Below, piece by piece: positions 18,113 through 25,570 of a stretch of 64,000 bases of DNA. Numbering within the stretch: the first letter of the stretch is position 1; each line of letters starts with the position of its first letter. Position numbers and translations under genes: made by a program. The stretch is from Ferrimonas sp. YFM (lineage in GTDB: Bacteria; Pseudomonadota; Gammaproteobacteria; Enterobacterales; Shewanellaceae). Under the pieces are notes generated by a model. The model had not been told where the DNA came from. It was given only the letters and a program-made list of their open reading frames with translations, and did not search any database. The stretch is taken from positions 3,224,001 through 3,288,000 of the forward strand of contig NZ_AP027368.1 in NCBI RefSeq assembly GCF_030296015.1, read 5' to 3'.

Positions 18113-20938
18113 TTACAGGGAGTAATCAAAGGTCAGGTAGTAGAAGCGCCCGACGTTGTCGTACCCCGCCATGCCGGTCACGTTCCCCATGGAGTGGCCC
18201 GGCAGGTCACGGTCAAACAGGTTGTCCACCCCCAGCCCCAGCCTCATGCCGTTGTCCCAGGTGTAGTGCACCAGCAGATCGTTCACCACATAGGTGCCGT
18301 AGCTCATGATGGTTGAGTAGGGCTTGGTGTAATTGTCGTCAAACTGGGGGGTATAGACATCCACCCCGTCCATGTAGCGCAGCTTCCAGGCAAGATCCCA
18401 GTCCCTGAGGCTATAGGTGGTGATCAAATTCCCCTGCCACTTGGCGTAATCCGGCGTGCCGGCAAACTCCTCCTTAACCGAAGGGTCATCCTGGAAGGCG
18501 TACTCATTGCGCTCTATCAAATAGGTGCCAATGAGCCTGGTGCTCAAGTCCCCCTCACCCAGCGCCGTGTCATAGCCAATCTCGAAGTCCACACCTGACG
18601 CCTCCTGTTTGGCCACATTGGTGTAGGTGTCCACCAGGTTGGTCAGCTGGTGGGTCACGGGATCCCTGCTGAGCAGATCGCAATACTGGTTGTCTGTGCC
18701 GGTGGGGTTGTCCAGACAGCGATTGATGATGTTCTGCGCCCCTATCTTGGAGATGGCATCGGTGATCTCGATGTCCCAGTAGTCCAGGGTAATGGTCAAC
18801 GAGTCGACAAAGCCAGGCTGATACACCACCCCGGCGGTGAAGCTGCGGGACTCTTCGGGATCCAGCTTGTCGTTGCCACTCTCCACCCCCTTGAGGTCCA
18901 CTGTGTCATAGCCAGAGTCAAACTCCGCCGGCACTCCCAGGGCGGCGCAATTGCCGGCGCGAATGGCGCGCTGCGCCTCGGTCAGCTGGGCGAGCTGGCT
19001 CGCCTTGCAGCTGTCGGTGATGGAGAAGTAACCGTCTTTCTCGGCGCCGGCAAACTCGCCCAGGCTGGGCGCCCTGAAGGCACTGGAGAGGGTGGTGCGT
19101 ACCCTGAGCTCCTCCACAGGCACCCAGCTCAGCCCCAGCTTCCAACTGGTGGTGTCGCCTGAGGTGGAGTAGTTGGAATAGCGCGCAGCGACGTCCATCT
19201 CCAGGCTTTCCACCCCGGGCAGGTCGGCAACCAGGGGCAGACTCAGCTCCGCATACACTTCGGACACGTCGTAGTGCGCGTCTTCGTTGGCGTAAGCGGG
19301 GAAGAAGGTGTCGCCCGAGGCAGCCAGCTCGTCCTCACGGGTCTTCATGCTCTCTTTGCGGTACTCAGCACCGGCGGCAAAACCCGCCTCCCCCGCCGGC
19401 AACTCGAACCAGGCGGGATTGGTCAGAGACGCCCCCAGTACGGTCTGCTGCAGCACGGCGTTCATCACCGAGGTGGTGCTGATGTAATCGCGCATCTCTG
19501 GGGTGATGGAGCCCTCGCCAAAGAGGTCCACCGCCACGCAGCCTTCCGCTTGGGCGGACTCCGAACGGCACACCGCTTCACCATCCACCAAGATGGAATC
19601 CGCCGCCTTGGCGAATCTGGATTTGACCAGGTTGTTGCCGTTTTTACGGCGCAGGTCGGACTGGCCAAAGATGCCGAAGGTGTCCAGCTCCCAGCCTTCA
19701 AACAGCTCACCCTTCACGCCCAGTACATAGCGTTGCACCGTACGCTCGTTCTCTTCGCTTCGAGGGCCCAGATCATTGAGGAAGCGACTGAATACTATGC
19801 TGCCCAGGCCATTCTCATCCATCAGTTGACCAAGGTCGTCGCCGATAAAGGCGTTGTCGCGCTGAATCTGCAGGTTGCCGAGGAAAAACGCCGGCGGCCC
19901 CTCATAGTGGGCTTCGGACCGGGACCACTTGGCCTCCAGATAAGCCTCCATCTCATCGCCGAGATCATAGTGGCCCTTGAAGTTGGCGGTCACACTGTCC
20001 AGCTTCGGCTGCAGGGTTTCCCACTGGCGCAGGTTCTCATAGTAGTTACAGGAAGCGCCGCATTTGAGGCCATCTACGTCACTGCCGGTGTCGATGGTCA
20101 CCAGAGAGCCATCGTCGGCGAAGGTGTAGCTGTTACCCAGGCCATGCCAGGGGCCGAACACCACGCCGGCATTGTTGACGCCGTAATAGCCCCCCTGAAC
20201 CCAGCGCTCGACGGTGTCGGTGCCGGTCATGGTGGTCCAGGAGTCCTCGGTTGCCTCCCTGTCCAGGGCCCCCAGCTTGGACTGGCCGGCATACTCCAGC
20301 GACAGGGCGGCGTTACCCCGGCCGTCGTCAAAGTCCTGACCGTAGGAGAGGGAAAACTTTCTGGTGTTGAAGTCGCTGTCGTCCGCCTTGCCGGCGCTGG
20401 CTCTCAGGCTCAATCCATGAAGATCCCGCTTCAGGCGGAAGTTGACCACACCGGTCACCGCATCGGCGCCGTAGATGGCCGAGGCACCGCCGGTGATGAT
20501 CTCCACGCTCTCCACCCACTCCAAAGGAATGGTGTTGATGTCCACCCTGGAATCACCAACGCTGCTGCTGACATGGCGCTTGCCATCCACCAGCACCAGG
20601 GTACGTTCCGACCCCATCCCCCTCAGATCCAGCACACTGAGCCCGCCACCGCCCACATCCGCGGTGGAGCTGGCCAGAGCGCCGTTGCTGGCTAAAGCCG
20701 GCAACTCGTTCAGGGCCTCGGCAATGTTCACCGCCCCGGTATTGATCAGGCTCTCTCCGGTCACTACGGTCACCGGCGTCGGGGTCATGGCGCCCTCCCG
20801 GGCAATGCGGGTACCCAGGACGGTAATGCGCTCTATCTCCGCCTCATCGGCCGTGGCAACGCCGGTTGTCAGGGTGGCAGCAATAACAGTTGTGAATAAC
20901 CCCGAGGCAACGGCTCGGGAAACCACTGAACGCTTCAT
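18113..20938 (-). CDS. TonB-dependent outer-membrane receptor 1
   Basis: About 941 residues. Signal peptide (ending ...TTGVATA), then a TonB-box-like EIERITVLGTRI, a plug domain (LVLVDGKRHVSSSVGDSRVDI, GGASAIYGADAVTGVVNF) and a 22-strand-type barrel. It is a close paralogue of receptor 2: same plug wording, same conserved cysteine pairs in the loops (CGASC; CLDN...QYC). Two starts are possible: ATG 20938 with GGAG 11 bases upstream, the same arrangement as receptor 2, or TTG 20944 with GGAG five bases upstream. The last residue is Leu (LTFDYSL) rather than the usual Phe. Substrate unknown; there is no siderophore or vitamin hallmark. It lies in its own transcription unit. Confidence 0.93.
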   Translation of the reverse strand: MKRSVVSRAVASGLFTTVIAATLTTGVATADEAEIERITVLGTRIAREGAMTPTPVTVVTGESLINTGAVNIAEALNELPALASNGALASSTADVGGGGLSVLDLRGMGSERTLVLVDGKRHVSSSVGDSRVDINTIPLEWVESVEIITGGASAIYGADAVTGVVNFRLKRDLHGLSLRASAGKADDSDFNTRKFSLSYGQDFDDGRGNAALSLEYAGQSKLGALDREATEDSWTTMTGTDTVERWVQGGYYGVNNAGVVFGPWHGLGNSYTFADDGSLVTIDTGSDVDGLKCGASCNYYENLRQWETLQPKLDSVTANFKGHYDLGDEMEAYLEAKWSRSEAHYEGPPAFFLGNLQIQRDNAFIGDDLGQLMDENGLGSIVFSRFLNDLGPRSEENERTVQRYVLGVKGELFEGWELDTFGIFGQSDLRRKNGNNLVKSRFAKAADSILVDGEAVCRSESAQAEGCVAVDLFGEGSITPEMRDYISTTSVMNAVLQQTVLGASLTNPAWFELPAGEAGFAAGAEYRKESMKTREDELAASGDTFFPAYANEDAHYDVSEVYAELSLPLVADLPGVESLEMDVAARYSNYSTSGDTTSWKLGLSWVPVEELRVRTTLSSAFRAPSLGEFAGAEKDGYFSITDSCKASQLAQLTEAQRAIRAGNCAALGVPAEFDSGYDTVDLKGVESGNDKLDPEESRSFTAGVVYQPGFVDSLTITLDYWDIEITDAISKIGAQNIINRCLDNPTGTDNQYCDLLSRDPVTHQLTNLVDTYTNVAKQEASGVDFEIGYDTALGEGDLSTRLIGTYLIERNEYAFQDDPSVKEEFAGTPDYAKWQGNLITTYSLRDWDLAWKLRYMDGVDVYTPQFDDNYTKPYSTIMSYGTYVVNDLLVHYTWDNGMRLGLGVDNLFDRDLPGHSMGNVTGMAGYDNVGRFYYLTFDYSL

Positions 20939-21349
20939 CAGCAAATTATCTCCGTCCGCCAGGCAATGGCGGATAAAACATCAGTCTGCTCGCAACTCAT
21001 CCGAAGAGACCGGAAAGAGAGCCTTTTCTGAAAAGATGCGATCTAAAAAATTGGGGACTATTTTCTCATGAAAGGAGTCACCGGCTAGGTGAAACCGTAT
21101 GAGTGTGAGACCAAAATCAAAATAATATTCGAACAAAGTCAGATGGTTACATTTGGTTTGCATTTGGGTAACGTCGGTTGGGCCGCGCACGTCAGCCGAA
21201 AAGCCTCGATGCATCTTGATCTGAGTGCCGGAACTATCTGTCCAGCTCCATGGCAGGCTCGCCTCCACACCGGAAGTCCAATAGGACCCAAGATACAAGT
21301 ATCTGGAAGGCAAGCGGGATGGTCTTGCCCGCTGAACTTCTGATGAGAC
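20939..21349. other. Leader region of receptor 1
   Basis: 411 bp between receptor 1 and the terminator of receptor 2. The 3' part is AT-rich and must contain the receptor 1 promoter and 5' leader. I found no convincing -35/-10 pair, Fur box, CRP site or riboswitch, and the open frames are short and without ribosome-binding sites. Confidence 0.5.
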
Positions 21350-21375
21350 AAAAAAGGCCCCAAGAAGGGGCCTTT
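21350..21375 (-). terminator. Intrinsic terminator of TonB-dependent receptor 2
   Basis: GGCCCC, loop AAGAA, GGGGCC beside an A6 run; the minus-strand transcript ends in U. The stem is nearly identical to the terminator of receptor 1, fitting a common duplication. Confidence 0.88.
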
Positions 21376-21399
21376 ATCAGATCGTTATAATCACATCGA

Positions 21400-24282
21400 T
21401 CAGAACTTGTAGTCGATTGTGGTGTAAACGAAGCGACCAACGTTGTCGTAGGAAGCGGAACCAGAACCAGTACCAGTGCTGCCGTATGGCAGGTCACGAT
21501 CGAACACGTTGTCCACACCCAGCTTCACGGCAAGGCCGTTTTCGAACTCATAACCAACCGCGATGTCGGTGATGAAATAGCTTGGATAGCTCATCACATT
21601 ACTTGGGTTAGGGTTACGAGCCAGCTCCTTGTCGGTGTACAGACTCACGTCCTCGATGTAACGGGTGCGCCAGTAACCATTCCAGGCCTCAAGGCGATAG
21701 TTCATGGTCAGGTTAGCCTGCCACTCGGCATAGCCAACGGTGCCGGCGAAGTCTTCGTAACTATCGGGCTCATCCTGGAAGGAGTAGTCCTTACGCTCAA
21801 GCAGCTTGGTGGCCACAATGTTGGTGCTCAGGTCACCACCAAACAGCTCGAAGTTGTAGCCAATATCGAAGTCGATACCAGAAGCTTCCAGCTTGGCGAT
21901 GTTCAGGCTGTAGTTCTTGATCAAGGTGATTTCATTGGTGCTGGCATCCCGAGTGATCAGCGCACAGTACTGGTTGTCAATACCACCAGCGCTGTCTACA
22001 CAGCGGTTAACAATGTCCTGGCTATCCAAGCCGCTGATCGCATCGTCAATCTCGATGCTCCAGTAGTCAACGGTAACAACCAGGCCGTCAACAAAGCTGG
22101 GCTGGAATACGGCACCCAGGGTGTAACTGGTGGACTCCTCTGGATCCAGGTCCTTGTTACCACCATTTTGGCCTTTGACAGAGGCAGAGTCATATCCGGA
22201 ATCAAAATCAGTCGGAATGCCCAGTGCTGCGCAGTTCGCTCGACGAATCGCCGTCTCTGGGGCACTCTGATCCAAATCATCCAATTCAGAGGACTTACAC
22301 GCGTCATCGATGCTGTAGAAGGTCTCGCTAGGAGCGCCGTAAAGCTCAGAGATGTTTGGTGCTCGAATCGCTTTAGCGATAGTGCTGCGGAAGCGCAGAT
22401 CATCGTATACGGACCAGCTCAGACCCGCTTTCCAGGTGGTTGCATCACCTGTACTGGAGTAGTTGGCATAACGAACTGCCGCGTCCACATCTAGCTGCTG
22501 AATTGCAGGCAGGTCAGCCAACAGAGGAATTGTGATCTCAGCAAAGATCTCCTTCACATTGAAGGATCCCTTGTCCTCACCCAGAGAGTTGAAGAAGGTG
22601 CCTTCGGCATTATCAGGCTCGTGGGTTTCACTCTCTTCCTTACGATACTCAACACCGGTAGACAGACCAACAGAGCCCGCTGGCAGGTCAAACAGGTAAG
22701 AGTTAGTAAAGGTTGCGCCAAACACGGTCTGCTGAATCTTGGCAGTGCCAGTAGAAACTGTGTTGATGTAATCACGAGCTTCCTGAGATACGTTACCCTC
22801 ACCAAAAACATTGACCGGAACACAACCGTTGGCACGTGCCTCAGCATCACGACATACCGCGTTTCCGTTTTCGTCCTTGATGGAGTCAAGGGCATTCGCA
22901 AAATTTGCTCGGATCATGTTATTTTTGTTAACACGCTCCAAGTCGGTACGGCCATAGACGGCGTATACGTCGTAATCCCAATCTTCGGCAATAATGCCAT
23001 TAAGGCCCAGAACATAACGATAAGTCTCACGAGTATCGTCTTCGATACGTTGACCCAGTCCATCAAGCATGGCGTTCATTCTCAGCGAACTAACACCTTT
23101 TTCATCCATCAGAGCTCCCAGGGAATCACTGACAAATGCATTATCGCGACTGATAGTAAGAGGAGTAGTCGCTGCAGAACTGTATAAGTTCTTAAAGAAG
23201 AACGCTGGTTGACCATAGTCGGTGGACTGGCTGTTAACGTACTTGGCATCAAAGTACAGCGTTGCATCTTCACTCAACTCAAAGTTCGTTTTGAAGTTGA
23301 CGTTATACCGCTCGAACTCTGGTTGAAGATCCGTATATTTGCCTAGGTTATAGAAGTCACACCCTTCACCAGCACATCGGAAGCCATCATCGACCTCGCC
23401 GGTTCCCTTAGTGAATACGGAGCCGTCATTGTTGAATCCGTACCATTGGCCATCCAATAAGAATGTACCTGTATTATCAATGGCATAGTATCCGGCGTTA
23501 GGGTACAGAATCTCATCTGGATAAGCGGTACTGTCTTCCATTCCTTCCGGCGCCGTCTCTGGATTCTTAATACTGCTGTAAGAAACTGCAGTCTGATCCC
23601 GGTCCAGTGCACGCAGACGATTCTGAGCGCTGTACTCTACGGCAAATGCAGCGTTACCGCGGCCGCCAGCATAGTCGGTACCGTAGGAGAGAGAGAAGCG
23701 GTCCTTGTTGAAACCACTGTCATCGGCCCAACCTTTTGTGGCAGACGCCTCAAACCCTTCGATGTCCTTCTTCAGGATGAAGTTCACTACACCGGTAACA
23801 GCGTCGGCACCGTAAATAGCGGAAGCGCCACCAGTAATCACTTCAACCTTCTCAACCCACACGCTTGGAATGGTGTTCACGTCAACCGCGGCAGAGCCTG
23901 CAGAAGCGGCAACGTGACGCTTGCCATCCACCAGCACCAGAGTACGGCCAGTACCCATCTTGCGTAGATCAAGCAGGTTCAAACCCGCTGTGCCGATGAA
24001 TCGGCCAGAGTTGGCCAGAGAGTAGGTGTTACCCAGAGCCGGGAGTTGGTTCAATGCTTCACCGATGTTGGTTACACCAGTGGACATCAGTTCTTCACCA
24101 GTGATCACGGTAACTGGCGTGGGAGCAATTGCGCCCTCACGGACAATACGAGAACCGGTAACTTCAATGCGCTCTACGTCGGCGCCTTCTTCTGCATAAG
24201 CCACGTTGCTGATCAGGGTCGCGGAAGCCAGAGTACCCAGCATTGCTCCCTTCACGGCACGTGACACCATTGATTGCATCAT
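21400..24282 (-). CDS. TonB-dependent outer-membrane receptor 2
   Basis: 960 residues. Signal peptide (MMQSMVSRAVKGAMLGTLAS... cut near SNVAYA), TonB-box-like DVERIEVTGSRI, plug (GRTLVLVDGKRHVAASAGSA, GGASAIYGADAVTGVVNF) and barrel ending in VYTTIDYKF with a terminal Phe. Paralogue of receptor 1; clustered cysteines (CAGEGC, CRDAEARANGC, CVDSAGGIDNQYC) suggest disulfides in surface loops. Starts GTG 24285, ATG 24282 and ATG 24279 are all in frame; 24282 keeps the GGAG-11-ATG spacing seen in receptor 1. Its GC content is visibly lower than that of receptor 1. It is separated from the methyltransferase gene by 320 bp with likely regulatory sites. Confidence 0.93.
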   Translation of the reverse strand: MMQSMVSRAVKGAMLGTLASATLISNVAYAEEGADVERIEVTGSRIVREGAIAPTPVTVITGEELMSTGVTNIGEALNQLPALGNTYSLANSGRFIGTAGLNLLDLRKMGTGRTLVLVDGKRHVAASAGSAAVDVNTIPSVWVEKVEVITGGASAIYGADAVTGVVNFILKKDIEGFEASATKGWADDSGFNKDRFSLSYGTDYAGGRGNAAFAVEYSAQNRLRALDRDQTAVSYSSIKNPETAPEGMEDSTAYPDEILYPNAGYYAIDNTGTFLLDGQWYGFNNDGSVFTKGTGEVDDGFRCAGEGCDFYNLGKYTDLQPEFERYNVNFKTNFELSEDATLYFDAKYVNSQSTDYGQPAFFFKNLYSSAATTPLTISRDNAFVSDSLGALMDEKGVSSLRMNAMLDGLGQRIEDDTRETYRYVLGLNGIIAEDWDYDVYAVYGRTDLERVNKNNMIRANFANALDSIKDENGNAVCRDAEARANGCVPVNVFGEGNVSQEARDYINTVSTGTAKIQQTVFGATFTNSYLFDLPAGSVGLSTGVEYRKEESETHEPDNAEGTFFNSLGEDKGSFNVKEIFAEITIPLLADLPAIQQLDVDAAVRYANYSSTGDATTWKAGLSWSVYDDLRFRSTIAKAIRAPNISELYGAPSETFYSIDDACKSSELDDLDQSAPETAIRRANCAALGIPTDFDSGYDSASVKGQNGGNKDLDPEESTSYTLGAVFQPSFVDGLVVTVDYWSIEIDDAISGLDSQDIVNRCVDSAGGIDNQYCALITRDASTNEITLIKNYSLNIAKLEASGIDFDIGYNFELFGGDLSTNIVATKLLERKDYSFQDEPDSYEDFAGTVGYAEWQANLTMNYRLEAWNGYWRTRYIEDVSLYTDKELARNPNPSNVMSYPSYFITDIAVGYEFENGLAVKLGVDNVFDRDLPYGSTGTGSGSASYDNVGRFVYTTIDYKF

Positions 24283-24363
24283 CACGTAATAATCTCCACT
24301 CGACTATTTATAGCCATTTAATATGGTTATTTATTATTCACTGAAAGAAATCAGTGCCGAATG

Positions 24364-24392
24364 ATGCTGCATTTTGAGAAGTTTTGTGTCAA
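24364..24392 (-). promoter_or_regulatory. Shared receptor upstream motif, copy A
   Basis: On the minus strand TTGACACAA, 12 bases, TGCAGCAT, ending 82 bp before the receptor 2 start. TTGACA is a perfect -35 hexamer; TGCAGCAT is not a good -10, so this may be a promoter with an activator site or an operator. Copies B and C precede receptors 3 and 4. Confidence 0.55.
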
Positions 24393-24552
24393 TGAGAAAA
24401 CATTCGAGGAATTGTTACGCCAGCGTTTCCATGTTTATGATGTGTTTACAAAATGAAAACGCGAAAATTAGTGATCTTTGCTCTAGCCCCAAAGGGTCAG
24501 TAATTGAAAGCGACTGTAAAGTTTACATTTAACTTGTTTTGCAATGAGGAGC

Positions 24553-24574
24553 AATTCTGACAGAGATCACACTT
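24553..24574. promoter_or_regulatory. CRP-like site upstream of receptor 2
   Basis: Core TCTGA, six bases, TCACA: one mismatch from the CRP consensus TGTGA-N6-TCACA. The centre lies about 281 bp before the receptor 2 start, similar to the stronger site ahead of receptor 5. Inferred by eye. Confidence 0.4.
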
Positions 24575-24602
24575 TCAAGTTAAATGCCGATATATTAACC
24601 AA

Positions 24603-25496
24603 TTAATATTTTTGAAGTTTAATTGCCCAAGCCAACATTTGACCATCTTTTGTTCGCATCTCCCTCAATGTAAACTCGCTTTCGCATGTTAACAAACCAT
24701 TAATCCCTGAATTTAGGGTTTTCTCATCCTTTGCCGATGCTATCTGATGCTTCAGGCGCTCTCCATAGCTCTTAAGCTCTCCGACGCCAGCCTGCCAGCG
24801 ACTGAGCTTGAGCTTAACCTCGTCTCCCATCATCTCATTAAGCACCAACATTATTCCCTGAAGCTGAAAGTCAAAGAAGTCGGCACTGACTTGTCCTTTC
24901 AAGCATCTCAACAGGCTATCAAGCTGTTGCTTCAGCTTACGAGCATTTAGATTATTCTCGAGAGCAACAAACTTGGCGTCCGTATCAACTTTACCCATCG
25001 CCTTGAGCATATTTTCAACACAGTTGACGACTCCAGATGAAAGAAAACTATCGATATCAGCCAAGTCCCTTTTCGCTTCTTTAGTGATCACCGAGAGCTC
25101 ATGATGAACAATAAGAATCAGGGAGCCATTCCGGCGAAGAACCCGCCAGGCTTCATTCAAACTTGAAGGCCAAGGCCCATATTCCAGGCCAAACATGGAA
25201 CAAACCAATGAAAACTGCCCATCAGAAAATGGCTGGCTTTGCAGAGGAACTTGTCTGAGCGTCACTGCCCCTTCAATTGCATCTATGTCCGCAAGGTCTG
25301 TTGCAACCCATTGCTGATTCCTGTGTGACAGGTAACGAATAAGCTGCCCATTTCCCGATGCCAAATCCAGGGCCATTCCGCCCTGAGGAACCTCATCGGT
25401 CAGCTCAATCAAGCACTCCGCAAGCGCATCTCCCCACTGAGAATCGGTTACTGCACTCGCCTGAGTGGATTTCCAATAACTGCTCCAATGATCCAT
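24603..25496 (-). CDS. Class I SAM-dependent methyltransferase
   Basis: 297 residues. The SAM-binding motif I is clear (ALDLASGNG, residues 42-50), followed by VATDLAD, the acidic ribose-contact strand, and the motif around SLVCSMFGLEYG. The N-terminus WSSYWKSTQASAVTD resembles Methyltransf_11-type proteins. The C-terminal third (KLKQQLDSLLRCLKG onward) is helical and not recognised, perhaps a substrate cap. A strong ribosome-binding site (GGAGGGG) precedes the ATG. It sits between receptors 2 and 3 behind the terminator of receptor 3 and is distinctly more AT-rich than most neighbours, which hints at separate acquisition. Acceptor substrate unknown. Confidence 0.85.
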   Translation of the reverse strand: MDHWSSYWKSTQASAVTDSQWGDALAECLIELTDEVPQGGMALDLASGNGQLIRYLSHRNQQWVATDLADIDAIEGAVTLRQVPLQSQPFSDGQFSLVCSMFGLEYGPWPSSLNEAWRVLRRNGSLILIVHHELSVITKEAKRDLADIDSFLSSGVVNCVENMLKAMGKVDTDAKFVALENNLNARKLKQQLDSLLRCLKGQVSADFFDFQLQGIMLVLNEMMGDEVKLKLSRWQAGVGELKSYGERLKHQIASAKDEKTLNSGINGLLTCESEFTLREMRTKDGQMLAWAIKLQKY

Positions 25497-25515
25497 AGCC
25501 CCTCCAGCATCTAAT

Positions 25516-25541
25516 AAAAAGGGGAGCGTTATGCTCCCCTT
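25516..25541 (-). terminator. Intrinsic terminator of TonB-dependent receptor 3
   Basis: GGGGAGC, loop GTTAT, GCTCCCC beside an A5 run. It lies between receptor 3 and the methyltransferase start only 20 bp on, so the methyltransferase needs readthrough or a promoter inside this stretch. Confidence 0.85.
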
Positions 25542-25570
25542 ACAAACTGATCCGATGTTACAACCCGGCT

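Larger units (their letters stand above)
24283..24602. other. Leader region of receptor 2
   Basis: 320 bp of AT-rich sequence between receptor 2 and the methyltransferase stop. It holds a CRP-like site (24553-24574) and a promoter-like motif shared with receptors 3 and 4 (24364-24392). No terminator for the methyltransferase was visible, so its transcript may read into this region. Confidence 0.55.

Noticed and set aside
24283-24602. Fur box ahead of the receptors
   Set aside because: I looked for the GATAATGATAATCATTATC pattern in all receptor leaders and found no acceptable match, so iron control is not claimed.
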